A program made the translations under genes and the position numbers. Below are positions 42,052 through 50,254 of a stretch of DNA of 64,000 bases, one piece after another; position 1 is the first letter of the stretch; every line of letters starts with the position of its first letter. The stretch comes from Mesorhizobium loti. Lineage in GTDB: Bacteria; Pseudomonadota; Alphaproteobacteria; Rhizobiales; Rhizobiaceae. The DNA is taken from contig CP050293.1 in assembly GCA_014189435.1 (NCBI GenBank), positions 7,011,001-7,075,000 of the forward strand, in the 5' to 3' direction. Under the pieces are notes generated by a model. It saw nothing but the letters and a program-made list of their open reading frames with translations. It was not told the origin of the DNA and did not search any database.

Positions 42052-42578
42052 TCAGTTGGCGGCGAAATGGCTGCGGATGAACGCGACCATTTCGGGCGCA
42101 TCCCATTCGGCGGGGCCGATCAGCTGGCCGATTTCCTTCCCCTCGCGGTCGATCAGCAATGTCATGGGAAGCCGAGAGCGCCGAGCACGAACATCGCCTT
42201 GCCCGATGTGTCGATGTTGAGGGCGAGATGCTCGATGCCGATCTCGGCGAAGAACTTTTTCACCTTGTCCGGGCCGCCGCGGTCCATCGACAGCGCGACG
42301 ACCTCGAAGTCCGGCCCGCCGAGTTTGGCCTGCAGCCGGTCGAGCGTCGGCATTTCCTCGCGACAAGGGAGGCACCATGTCGCCCAGATGTTGAGAAGGA
42401 TAACCTTGCCGGAAAAATCGGCGAGTGTTCTCGGCCGGCCGGCGTCGTCCTCGAAATGGATTTCCGGCACCGCGACGCGTGGCTCTTGAACGGCAAAATT
42501 CTGCGGCGGCTCCGTGGCCGATGCAGGCCACGAAACCGCCAGCAACATGGCAACCAGGACCAGTTTTCTCGTCATCAC
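42052..42578 (-). pseudogene. TlpA/ResA-like thioredoxin, frameshifted
   Basis: Exported thioredoxin with signal peptide MTRKLVLVAMLLAVSWPASA and active site IWATWCLPCREEMPTL. The ...VLGALGF end is followed by TGA at 42164-42162, but one base over (the missing C near 42169-42172) the frame continues PMTLLIDREGKEIGQLIGPA and ends FIRSHFAAN at 42052, which is the usual C-terminus. Likely about 175 residues. It receives electrons from CcdA and reduces periplasmic disulfides or copper-site cysteines. Confidence 0.8.
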
Positions 42579-42587
42579 GACTGATCC

Positions 42588-43028
42588 TCACTCCGTTGCG
42601 TAGACGGTCGGCGCCTTGCCGTCCTTGGTGAATGCGTAGACGATGAAAGGACCAGACTTCTCGCCGCCCATGCCGGGCGCACCGGTTGGCATACCGGCCA
42701 GCGTGATGCCGGTGACGGCGGGCCGTTCAGTCAGCAGTTTCTTGACGATATCGACCGGCACCAAGCCATCGACGACATAGCCGTCGACCATCAGCGTGTG
42801 GCAGCCTTCGAGGTCGGCCGGCACGCCCGCATCGCCGCTGATCTGCGAGAGATTGTTGACCGGCTTGATGTCGACCTTGAAGCCGTTGTGCTCCAGATAC
42901 TTGGCATAGGATTCGCAGCAATTGCATTGCGGGTTCTTGTACATCACCGCGTTGATGGTCGCCGCGACAGCGGGCAGCGGCGTTGCGATCAGTACAGCAA
43001 GGGCGGCGAGACGATAGGTCAGTTTCAT
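42588..43028 (-). CDS. DUF411 family metal-binding protein
   Basis: 146 residues from ATG 43028. Signal peptide MKLTYRLAALAVLIATPLPA-VA. The family motif NPQCNCCESYAKYLEHNGF has the CxCC ligands, and GCHTLMVDGYVVDGLVPVDI and GMPTGAPGMGGEKSGPFIVY are the other conserved blocks. DUF411 proteins bind copper in the periplasm and occur in metal-resistance clusters. It lies between the multicopper oxidase and the TlpA-like gene, 9 nt from the latter. Confidence 0.9.
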   Translation of the reverse strand: MKLTYRLAALAVLIATPLPAVAATINAVMYKNPQCNCCESYAKYLEHNGFKVDIKPVNNLSQISGDAGVPADLEGCHTLMVDGYVVDGLVPVDIVKKLLTERPAVTGITLAGMPTGAPGMGGEKSGPFIVYAFTKDGKAPTVYATE

Positions 43029-43058
43029 TGCGGTTCTCCTTTGGTTGAATGAAAAGGT

Positions 43059-44495
43059 TCAGGTCACTCGGAAGATGGTCATAAGGCCGGCCATCTGGTG
43101 GTCGGCGACATGGCAGTGCAGCATCCAGTCACCGGGATTGTCGGCGACGAAGGCGCATTCGATCGCGTCCCTGGGGGCGAGCAGCACCGTGTCCTGCCAT
43201 TGCCGGTGCGGCACCGGCGAACCGTTGCGCGACAGCACCAGCATGCTGAACCCATGGACATGCATCGGGTGCCACCACGCGGTTTCGTTGCGCATTGTGA
43301 GATGACAGGTAGCGCCGCGTTTCAGCGTGAACTGCGGCATCATCCCGGCGTGGCCGTCACCGGTCATCGACATGCCGTTGATCGCCCATGCCGCACCTCC
43401 GCCCATGCCGGGCGTCGCCATGCCCATCATGCCGCCGACACCGGCGAGCTTGCCGCCGCCCATCATGCCGCCTTGCAGCACGATCTCCTTGCGTTCTGCG
43501 GTGGCGAGGTCGGGTTCAGGCAAGGGATTGCGCGGCAGAGCGACAGGCGCGTCGAGCGGATGAGTCCGCAGCGGCGGTGTGGAGTCGTAGGCCAGCGTGG
43601 TGAGCGTGTAGGCGAGACCGTCATAAAAATCGTCGGTCACTGCATAACGCTTGCCCGGATCGCCCTGCATGTCGACTACGACATCGATCCTCATGGCAGG
43701 CGCCAGCACGAAGCGGCCGCCCTCCGGCTCGTGCGGGTCGCATGGCTGGCCGTCGATGGCGACAACGACCGGACGGTGGCCCTCGAAGCGCAGCGCCATC
43801 ATGCGGGCGAGGCAGGCATTGGCGAGCCGCAGCCTGATGCGCTCGCCAGCCTTCACGCTCACGTCGGCTGGCACCGTGCCGTTGAGGGTGACGACGTTGC
43901 CGACGCGGCCGGACATCGCCGCATCCATCGCGCTGCCGAAGCCGGCGGCGATCTGGCCGTCGGACGCGAGCCGCCAGTCCTGCAGCATCCAGACAAGCTC
44001 GCGGTCGACGGCAACGGGCTCGGTCTCCTCGACGATCAGCGCGCCGGCAAGCCCGCGGCCGAGCTGCACGAGACTGTCAGCATGAGGGTGATACCAGAAG
44101 GTGCCGGCATCGGGCGGTGTGAACTCATACACGAACCTTTGCCCCGGCTTGATCGGCTTCTGGGTCAGTCCCGGTACGCCATCCATGGCGTTTGGCAGCC
44201 GGATGCCGTGCCAATGGACGGTGGTGTCCTCATCCAATCCGTTCTCGACCATGATGCGAACCGGCTCACCTTGCCGCAGACGCAGCATCGGGCCGGCGAT
44301 GGTGCCGTCATAGGCCCACACCGGCGTAGGCGGAACATCTGGACCGCTGAGCCGGGCTTGGCTCGGCGCGGCCTTGATCCGCCGTTCGGCCACGGTGGAT
44401 GCCCGCACCGGGCGCACCGATGCGGACACGGCAACGCCTGCCGCCGCAATGAGAAACCTGCGGCGCGAAACAGCAAAACTGAAATCGGTATTCAC
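43059..44495 (-). CDS. Multicopper oxidase (CopA/CueO-like)
   Basis: 478 residues from ATG 44495. A Tat signal with SRRRFLIAA routes the folded protein to the periplasm. All copper-binding motifs are present: HWHGIRLPNAMDG and YHPHADSL near the start, HPMHVHGFSM and HCHVADHQMAGLM at the end (type 1, 2 and 3 sites). A Met-rich insert (GGMMGGGKLAGVGGMMGMAT) resembles the Cu(I)-binding region of CueO. It oxidises Cu(I) to less toxic Cu(II). Genes for SCO, DsbA, CcdA and DUF411 lie downstream. Confidence 0.95.
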   Translation of the reverse strand: MNTDFSFAVSRRRFLIAAAGVAVSASVRPVRASTVAERRIKAAPSQARLSGPDVPPTPVWAYDGTIAGPMLRLRQGEPVRIMVENGLDEDTTVHWHGIRLPNAMDGVPGLTQKPIKPGQRFVYEFTPPDAGTFWYHPHADSLVQLGRGLAGALIVEETEPVAVDRELVWMLQDWRLASDGQIAAGFGSAMDAAMSGRVGNVVTLNGTVPADVSVKAGERIRLRLANACLARMMALRFEGHRPVVVAIDGQPCDPHEPEGGRFVLAPAMRIDVVVDMQGDPGKRYAVTDDFYDGLAYTLTTLAYDSTPPLRTHPLDAPVALPRNPLPEPDLATAERKEIVLQGGMMGGGKLAGVGGMMGMATPGMGGGAAWAINGMSMTGDGHAGMMPQFTLKRGATCHLTMRNETAWWHPMHVHGFSMLVLSRNGSPVPHRQWQDTVLLAPRDAIECAFVADNPGDWMLHCHVADHQMAGLMTIFRVT

Positions 44496-44640
44496 GCTTG
44501 GACCCTTTTCCGAGCCACGAGACCGATGCCGTAGTCAGCCGGTTGTCGTCATGGCGATGTGCGAATTGATCTCGGCACGCCGAACGCGCGCGGAGACGAT
44601 CAGACGCGCAAGCCTCCCGCCCGGGGCAGGAGACACGGCG

Positions 44641-45048
44641 TCAGATCAGGTCGCTGGGCCTTGGAGGGGTTGGGTCGGGCAGGGAACTTCGTCCGTGCAG
44701 CAATGGGGTCGGCAGCGCCGACGGTTGCGATACAAGCGGAACCACTGTCATGGCGAGGTCTTGTGGCAGAACCGCCAGCACGGGTGCGATACAGGTCGGC
44801 GGACAGTGCATCGGGTTGCCGATGTCGCCCGCGCCTTTGAGACAGGCCTTGCAATCGCCGTCTGTTGCGGTTCCCATATCGGACATCTTGGCCATGCCGG
44901 TGTCGGTAGCCATGGCCATCTCGCTGCCGGTCATCGCCATCCTGGCCGACATCACGCTGGCCTGTGCGGCGGACAGGCTGAACCCCGCGGTCAGCAAGAC
45001 CGCGAGCAGCATGACGAGGAGGTGTTTTGGCGACAGCCGGGCCATCAT
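44641..45048 (-). CDS. Met-rich exported protein (DUF2946-like)
   Basis: 135 residues from ATG 45048 (or 45045). Signal peptide (MARLSPKHLLVMLLAVLLTA to AQA-S). The mature N-terminus is Met/Ala/Thr-rich (MSARMAMTGSEMAMATD, TGMAKMSDMGTATDGD), and a Cys-pair (GDCKACLKG, CPPTC) follows, then a Pro-rich tail. The Met runs fit a copper-binding buffer protein. It lies between the GDCCVxC gene and the multicopper oxidase. Confidence 0.7.
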   Translation of the reverse strand: MMARLSPKHLLVMLLAVLLTAGFSLSAAQASVMSARMAMTGSEMAMATDTGMAKMSDMGTATDGDCKACLKGAGDIGNPMHCPPTCIAPVLAVLPQDLAMTVVPLVSQPSALPTPLLHGRSSLPDPTPPRPSDLI

Positions 45049-45182
45049 CCGCTCAGGCTGACGGTAAAAAGAGGCATTTGCAAGCCGAATTCCTGAGCCG
45101 CGACGTTCAGGCCCATCCCTTGACCGGCATTGGGAGGGCTGCATTCGTCAGCAATAGCAAAGTCCGTCGCAGCAGGATGGCT

Positions 45183-45395
45183 CTATCCTCCTGCAGAGAC
45201 CTGCTGGACCGGCGGACACGGCACATCCCCGTAGGAGCAGAAGACGCAACAGTCCCCTGCCTTCGGCCGAAGCACTGTCCGGCACCCCTTGCACTCATAG
45301 ATGACCTGGCAGGCATCGGTAGGCATCACTTCTGAAACCTGATGTCCGCAGTGGGGACAGGTAAGGATGGATGTGAGTAGCGTCGCGCGGATCAT
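45183..45395 (-). CDS. GDCCVxC-domain small Cys-rich protein
   Basis: 70 residues from ATG 45395. Nine cysteines: TCPHCGH, a central DACQVIYECKGC, and the signature GDCCVFCSYGDVPCPP. It matches the GDCCVxC-domain family, found in mercury, copper and arsenic resistance regions, with zinc-ribbon-like spacing. Function unknown; it may carry a metal or a selenocysteine in other members. It follows the CDF transporter by 13 nt, so it is likely cotranscribed. Confidence 0.85.
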   Translation of the reverse strand: MIRATLLTSILTCPHCGHQVSEVMPTDACQVIYECKGCRTVLRPKAGDCCVFCSYGDVPCPPVQQVSAGG

Positions 45396-45408
45396 AATGC
45401 GTCGTGTC

Positions 45409-46068
45409 TCAGTTTGAAATCCGACCGGCGCTCTTTTTGTAAAGATCGCGCTCGCCCAGCTTAAGTTCGGCGCGCGACTGCTGCAGGACGACAATCGCGC
45501 CCTGGAGAGCCAAACCCGCCATGATGGCTGCGACGATGATGTCCGGCCAGCCAGCGCCTGTACCGAAAACACCTAGCGCGGCCAACAGCACCGCCAGATT
45601 GCCGAGCACGTCGTTGCGGGTGCAAATCCATGCTGAGCGCATGTTGGCGTCACCGCCCCTGTAGGCCCACAGGAGCCCGAACGAGGCAGCGTTGGCCAGC
45701 AGCGCGGCAAGCCCGACCGCCCCCATTGTAGACGCTTGCGGCAGCGTTGCGTGCATTGCGTGCCAGACGGTGACACCGATCACCCAGAGGCCGAAAACGC
45801 CCATGGTTGCGCCTTTGGCAAACGCCACAATGGCCCGGTATCGCAAAGCCATGCCGACCACAAACAGGCTGATGGCGTAGTTGCCGGCGTCGCCAAGGAA
45901 GTCGAGTGCGTCGGCCTGCAGCGAGGCCGACCCCGCCGCGACGCCAGCGCCGATTTCAACCGCAAACATTGCCACGTTGATACCCAGCACCGCCCAAAGA
46001 ACGCGCCTGTAGGATGCGTCTTCGCGCTTTGACGGTTCGTGGTCATGTCCGCAGCATTCTGCGCCCAT
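45409..46068 (-). CDS. Cation diffusion facilitator family transporter
   Basis: 219 residues from ATG 46068 (MGAECCGHDHEPSKRED); ATG 46080 is an alternative. A CC-H-H metal-binding start leads to the membrane domain. Site residues appear as QADALDFLGDAGNYAISL in helix 2 and ICTRNDVLGNLAVLLAAL in helix 5. It lacks the large C-terminal cytoplasmic domain of typical CDF proteins, ending after the sixth helix (…GERDLYKKSAGRISN). Metal specificity is unknown; the operon suggests copper, cobalt or zinc. Confidence 0.85.
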   Translation of the reverse strand: MGAECCGHDHEPSKREDASYRRVLWAVLGINVAMFAVEIGAGVAAGSASLQADALDFLGDAGNYAISLFVVGMALRYRAIVAFAKGATMGVFGLWVIGVTVWHAMHATLPQASTMGAVGLAALLANAASFGLLWAYRGGDANMRSAWICTRNDVLGNLAVLLAALGVFGTGAGWPDIIVAAIMAGLALQGAIVVLQQSRAELKLGERDLYKKSAGRISN

Positions 46069-46143
46069 TGCGACCTCCATGCCTTCTGCGAAACATACAG
46101 GAGTTCCAGGCCGGATGCGACGACAAGCCGTCCACGCGCCTGC

Positions 46144-46848
46144 CTATCGCGCGTCAAATCCGGCGTCAAAGGCCAGCGTCTCAACTGGAAGCCCGGCGGC
46201 TTTCCATTCCGGCATGCCATCTTCCAGCCGCCGCGCAGCAATCCCGCGACCGCGCAATGCGGCCACCGCTTCGAAAGACATCACACACCATGGGCCCCTG
46301 CAGTAGGCCACGACCTCCCGTGACGTATCGATCTCCCGGAGCCGGCTTTCCAGATCCCTGAGCGGAACATTGATCGCGCCGGGTACGTGGCCGAGCGCGA
46401 ACTCGTCCGGGGGGCGGACGTCGATCACGACCACCAGGCCGGCCTCCATGCGTGCGGAAAGTTCCTCGCGCGTCACCGGCTCCATATCGTCACGCGCGTC
46501 GAAATAACCGCGAATGATGCGATCGACCTCGGCGACATGGCGCTCGGCCACCGTCCGGACCGAAGCGAACGCCGACAGCACGCTGTCGTCGGCGAGGCTG
46601 TAATTGACGAACTTGCCGTCGCGTTCGGCTGTCACAAGGCCGGCGCGGCGGAGCGTCTGCAGGTGCTGCGATACATTGGCGATCGGCAGGCCGAGCTTGG
46701 TCGCCAGCAGCTCCACGCTTCGCGGTCCCTGCGCCAGATGCTCGATCAGTTCGAGGCGCTGAGGATTGCCGAACGCCTTGGCGACGGCCGCGAACTGCTC
46801 GTAGAGGGCCTGTTTCGGATTGCGGATTGACATCGCCTTCTCGATCAT
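46144..46848 (-). CDS. ArsR-family repressor fused to a rhodanese domain
   Basis: 234 residues from ATG 46848 (or MSIRNPKQ at 46833). A winged-helix ArsR/SmtB domain (about 15-100, with SVELLATKLGLPIANVSQHL) is joined to a rhodanese domain (about 125-225) whose active site reads VAYCRGPWC. Fusions of this kind sense sulfane sulfur or persulfides through the rhodanese Cys and repress sulfide detoxification genes. It heads the minus-strand metal/thiol array and is divergent from the persulfide dioxygenase, with a perfect inverted repeat between them. Confidence 0.9.
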   Translation of the reverse strand: MIEKAMSIRNPKQALYEQFAAVAKAFGNPQRLELIEHLAQGPRSVELLATKLGLPIANVSQHLQTLRRAGLVTAERDGKFVNYSLADDSVLSAFASVRTVAERHVAEVDRIIRGYFDARDDMEPVTREELSARMEAGLVVVIDVRPPDEFALGHVPGAINVPLRDLESRLREIDTSREVVAYCRGPWCVMSFEAVAALRGRGIAARRLEDGMPEWKAAGLPVETLAFDAGFDAR

Positions 46849-46855
46849 AATAAAT

Positions 46856-46879
46856 CATTCAACATAGTTATTGAATGAC
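46856..46879. promoter_or_regulatory. Inverted-repeat operator between arsR-rhodanese and the persulfide dioxygenase
   Basis: TCATTCAA (46856-46863), 8 bases, TTGAATGA (46872-46879): perfect 8-bp arms. It starts 8 nt before ATG 46848, so it covers the regulator's own promoter or leader and lies upstream of the divergent gene at 46951. ArsR-type dimers bind this size of repeat. Confidence 0.65.
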
Positions 46880-46950
46880 ATTTCGCCTGCTCTTGTCAAG
46901 CTTCGGCGGTGGTCGCCGGAGCCTGTATTCGCACATTCCGGAGAAGGGTC

Positions 46951-47691
46951 ATGATCCTCCGTCAATTCCTCCATTCCAATCCTGTCGCCGCATCCTACCT
47001 GTTCGGCTGTGGTGGCAAGTCGGCCGCCGCCGTCGTCGATCCGGTCGGCGACGTCGATCTGTATCTCGGAGTTGCCGGGGCGACCGGCATGCGCATCCTC
47101 TACGTGGTCGACACGCACATTCATGCCGACCACATTTCCGCCGGGCGCTCACTCGCCGCGGCTTCCGGCGCGCAATATGTGCTCTTCGAAGGCGCGGAAG
47201 CCGGGTTCCCGTTTCTGCGCGCCAGGGACGGTGACGTACTCGAACTCGGCAACGTGACCATGACCGTCATGCACACGCCCGGGCACACGCCGGAGCACAT
47301 ATCACTCCTGGTCACCGACAGGACACGCGCGGCCGAGCCATGGTTCGTGCTGACCGGCCACACTCTCATGGTTGGCGATCTCGGACGAACCGAACTTGCA
47401 ACCAGCGCCGAGGCCGGCGCGCGCACGCTGTTTTCCAGCGCGCGGCGTCTCAAGCAGCTGCCGGATCACGTCGAGGTGCTGCCCGGCGCCTACTCCGGCT
47501 CGGTCTGCGGGCGCTCGCTCAGCGGCAAGCCGACATCGACGATTGGCTTCGAGAAGCGCTTCAACAAGGCGTTCCGCATCGATAACGAGGAGGCTTTCGT
47601 CGCCACGATGATCGCAGACATACCGCCCCCGCCGCCGGATGCGGCGCGCAACCGCGCCGCCAATGCCGGCCTGGCCGCCGCCGCGGCCTGA
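46951..47691 (+). CDS. Persulfide dioxygenase (ETHE1/BLH-like metallo-beta-lactamase fold)
   Basis: 246 residues from ATG 46951, with AAGGGTC upstream; an earlier start at 46909 is less likely. It opens ILRQFLHSNPVAASYLFGCG, as ETHE1-type proteins do, and has the metal motif DTHIHADHISAGR, then MHTPGHTPEHISLLV and VGDLGRTELATSAEAG. It oxidises glutathione persulfide to sulfite with an iron centre. A C-terminal Ala/Pro tail is added. The divergent ArsR-rhodanese gene is the expected regulator. The MFS gene follows 3 nt later. Confidence 0.9.
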   Translation: MILRQFLHSNPVAASYLFGCGGKSAAAVVDPVGDVDLYLGVAGATGMRILYVVDTHIHADHISAGRSLAAASGAQYVLFEGAEAGFPFLRARDGDVLELGNVTMTVMHTPGHTPEHISLLVTDRTRAAEPWFVLTGHTLMVGDLGRTELATSAEAGARTLFSSARRLKQLPDHVEVLPGAYSGSVCGRSLSGKPTSTIGFEKRFNKAFRIDNEEAFVATMIADIPPPPPDAARNRAANAGLAAAAA

Positions 47692-47694
47692 GCG

Positions 47695-48951
47695 ATGATC
47701 GACACGGCATCGGTTTCGCGGCCAGCAGGCTCGACCGTCAGGCTTGGGCTCAAGGAAAACTGGCGGCAGTTTGCTCTCCTGATGCTGGTGAATGCCTTTG
47801 TCGGCGGCATGGTCGGGGTCGAACGAACGGTCGTGCCGCTCATCGGGTCGGACGAGTTCGGCATCACCTCGACGACACTCGTCGTCTCCTTCATCGTCAG
47901 CTTTGGCGTGGTCAAGGCGCTGGCCAATCTCGTCTCGGGCCAGCTCGCCGATAGCTGGGGGCGCAAGCGTGTTCTCGTCCTCGGCTGGCTCGTCGGCTTG
48001 CCGGTTCCGTTCATGATCATCTGGGCCCCGAGCTGGGGATGGGTGATTGCGGCCAATGCGCTGCTCGGCATCAACCAGGGGCTCGCCTGGTCGATGACGG
48101 TGATCATGAAGGTCGATCTCGTCGGCCCGAAGTCGCGTGGCCTCGCCGTCGGCCTCAATGAATTTGCCGGCTATCTCGCCGTCGGCGTGACGGCGTTCCT
48201 CACCGGCTATCTTGCCTCGCGATACGGATTGCGGCCGGTGCCGATCTATCTCGGCATCGGCTATGCCGTCTTCGGCACCGTGCTGTCGATCCTGCTCATC
48301 CGCGACACACGCGATCACCTCCAGCTTGAGGTATCCGCACACGCACAGCAATCCGCGCCGATCAGCTTCCGGGAGGTTTTTGCGCTGACCTCGTTCCGGA
48401 ATCGTAATCTCTTTGCGGCATCGCAAGCCGGCCTCGTCAACAACCTCAACGACGGCATGAGCTGGGGTATTTTCCCATTGTTCTTCGCGTCCTTCGGACT
48501 TGGCATCGAGCGCATTGGCATCCTGAAGGCGATCTATCCAGCGACATGGGGAATCCTTCAGATCGTCACCGGCCCCTTGAGCGATCGCTGGGGTCGCAAG
48601 GGCCTGATCGTCGCCGGAATGTGGATCCAGGCCGGCGGCCTGTTTCTCACCGCGGCCACAAGCCGGTTCGAATGGTGGCTCGTCGGCAGTCTTCTGCTCG
48701 GCCTTGGAACGGCAATGGTCTATCCAAGCCTGATCGCGGCCGTTTCCGACGCTTCGCATCCAACCTGGCGCGCCCGGTCGCTCAGCGTCTATCGGTTCTG
48801 GCGCGATCTCGGCTACGCGATCGGAGCGCTCTCCGCAGGTCTCATCGCCGATCGCTTCGGGCTCTCATGGGCGATCACATCGATCGCCGCATTGACGTTT
48901 CTCTCTGGCGCGATTGTCGCCATCACGATGCAAGAGACCGTGAAGGGTTGA
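47695..48951 (+). CDS. MFS transporter
   Basis: 418 residues from ATG 47695, 3 nt after the persulfide dioxygenase stop, so cotranscribed. Twelve membrane helices; the loop motif GQLADSWGRKRVLVLGW lies after helix 2 and its repeat GPLSDRWGRKGLIVAGM in the second half. The protein is like metabolite or drug antiporters, and I cannot name the substrate. Its position suggests export of a sulfur or metal product, for example sulfite or thiosulfate, but that is inference. Confidence 0.85.
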   Translation: MIDTASVSRPAGSTVRLGLKENWRQFALLMLVNAFVGGMVGVERTVVPLIGSDEFGITSTTLVVSFIVSFGVVKALANLVSGQLADSWGRKRVLVLGWLVGLPVPFMIIWAPSWGWVIAANALLGINQGLAWSMTVIMKVDLVGPKSRGLAVGLNEFAGYLAVGVTAFLTGYLASRYGLRPVPIYLGIGYAVFGTVLSILLIRDTRDHLQLEVSAHAQQSAPISFREVFALTSFRNRNLFAASQAGLVNNLNDGMSWGIFPLFFASFGLGIERIGILKAIYPATWGILQIVTGPLSDRWGRKGLIVAGMWIQAGGLFLTAATSRFEWWLVGSLLLGLGTAMVYPSLIAAVSDASHPTWRARSLSVYRFWRDLGYAIGALSAGLIADRFGLSWAITSIAALTFLSGAIVAITMQETVKG

Positions 48952-49024
48952 TCCCGTCCGATGGTCGGTTGTCGTGAACGGGCATGATTGGATCAGTGAA
49001 TTCGGCCCTTACAAAAAGCAGAAT

Positions 49025-49213
49025 TCAGCTAGCTTGAATGAGCTTTTTCATCTGTTGCCGGTCTTCCGGTGACCACTGCTTTGGGTTCTCCTGATGGGCG
49101 ATGGCGGCGTGAAGCTCGATGTGTTTCCACAACTCAGTCTCGGTCTCAGCCGTAAACGATCCTGGACAGGCTTCCATTCCAGGGTAGTTCTTGCACCGAT
49201 ATGAATAGGCCAT
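49025..49213 (-). CDS. DUF1059 family small protein
   Basis: 62 residues from ATG 49213. The family pattern is clear: MAYSYRCKNYPGMEACPG with two Cys, then a glutamate-rich helix TETELWKHIELHAAIAH and a C-terminal NPKQWSPEDRQQMKKLIQ. The Cys/His set could bind zinc. Function unknown. It lies apart from the metal island, in the opposite direction to the MFS gene. Confidence 0.85.
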   Translation of the reverse strand: MAYSYRCKNYPGMEACPGSFTAETETELWKHIELHAAIAHQENPKQWSPEDRQQMKKLIQAS

Positions 49214-49606
49214 ATCTACACCTCCCTAGTTTGCCCGTTAGGAGGCGAGGACGCGGCGCGCTTGTCAATTCACAGTTTTGGAATGCGCAAGGACGCGCAT
49301 TCCATCCAAATCGGATCAGCGCTGTTTCACCAAGTTGACTTGGATCGTCGCGGAAAGGCCGCCCCACGGATAGTTGGGCCGTCCGAGATCGGGGAGCCAG
49401 CGAAGGCGGTGTGTCTGGTGACGACCACAACAGGCATCACGGGTCTGTGGCCGAGGTTCTGGCCGATACCGGCGCGACGGTGCTTTGTGACCACGAACGC
49501 CATGCTACTGTTGCGCTGGAAGAGCGCTTGGGCAGGCAACTACACCCGAGAATCGCCGGCAATCCTTGGGTCAGTTTGAAATCTGCGGGACGCAACGGAT
49601 AGAAGT
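49214..49606. other. Gene-poor stretch
   Basis: About 390 bases. A plus-strand frame at 49411-49602 (MSGDDHNRHHGSVAEVLADT...) has protein-like content but no clear start and no neighbour; it may be a remnant. The DUF1059 promoter must be here. Confidence 0.35.
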
Positions 49607-49984
49607 GTGACGACTTTCGCGTCTCTCAAAACCTGGGCAAGAAGCATAAAGCGTGACGTGGTGGCGCTGTGGATAGCCGCGCGCGATCCGCGCGTCCCTT
49701 GGTATGCGAAGCTGACAGCGGGCACCGTCGCCGCTTATGCCTTAAGCCCAATTGATCTGATCCCCGACTTCATCCCAGTGATCGGATACCTTGATGACAT
49801 CATCATCGTGCCCCTCGGAATCCTACTTGCCGTCAAGCTCATTCCTGCGCCGCTCATGGATGAGTTCCGGCAAGAGGCGATCCGCCGCGAAGGCAGACCT
49901 AAAAGCTATTGGGGCATGGCGGCGATAATTGCAATTTGGTTGGCAGCTGCCGCTTGGCTGATTTGGATGTTTTGTCCGGGCTAG
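49607..49984 (+). CDS. YkvA/DUF1232 family membrane protein
   Basis: 125 residues from GTG 49607. The DUF1232 core is complete: RDVVALWIAARDPRVPWYAK, then AYALSPIDLIPDFIPVIGYL and DDIIIVPLGILLAVKLIPAP, and a second membrane helix (GMAAIIAIWLAAAAWLIWMF) at the end. Inner-membrane protein of unknown function. It is followed by the tRNA-Arg fragment. Confidence 0.85.
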   Translation: MTTFASLKTWARSIKRDVVALWIAARDPRVPWYAKLTAGTVAAYALSPIDLIPDFIPVIGYLDDIIIVPLGILLAVKLIPAPLMDEFRQEAIRREGRPKSYWGMAAIIAIWLAAAAWLIWMFCPG

Positions 49985-50171
49985 CAGCCTGATCTAATGA
50001 AGGGGAAGGGGTTGGGGCTTGCCGCCAACAATTCGCAAAAGAGTTCGGGGGTTCGAGTCGGGAGACCGCTACATCGCAACACCCACTATAAAAGAGGCGT
50101 TCTTCTGCTATCGGAGGCACGCGGCTTAGTCCAAAACTTTCCAATTTGGGGACAGAGGTTAGCCGATGCCG

Positions 50172-50215
50172 TCCGAAGGCAGAGGTCACAGGTTCGAATC
50201 CTGTCGGGTGCGCCA
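50172..50215 (+). other. 3' half of tRNA-Arg(CCG): likely attachment site (att)
   Basis: The stretch TCCGAAGGC...GGTTCGAATCC...GGGTGCGCCA is the anticodon loop 3' side, variable arm, T-arm and CCA end of tRNA-Arg with anticodon CCG. There is no matching 5' half: the bases before it do not form the acceptor or D-arm. Integrating elements use the 3' half of tRNA genes as att, and leave such a copy at their far end. The intact tRNA and an integrase are not in this window. Confidence 0.75.
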
Positions 50216-50254
50216 ATTTCGGTATATATTACAAATAGTTAGGTCGGGCACAGT

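Noticed and set aside
43098..44534. 478-codon plus-strand frame
   Set aside because: Exactly antisense to the multicopper oxidase, with no recognisable domain.
47302..48759. 485-codon minus-strand frame
   Set aside because: Antisense to the persulfide dioxygenase and MFS genes; charged low-complexity composition typical of shadow frames.
49899..50216. Minus-strand frame beginning MAHPTGFEPVTSAFG
   Set aside because: Its start is the reverse complement of the tRNA-Arg 3' half; this is a familiar spurious translation of tRNA genes.
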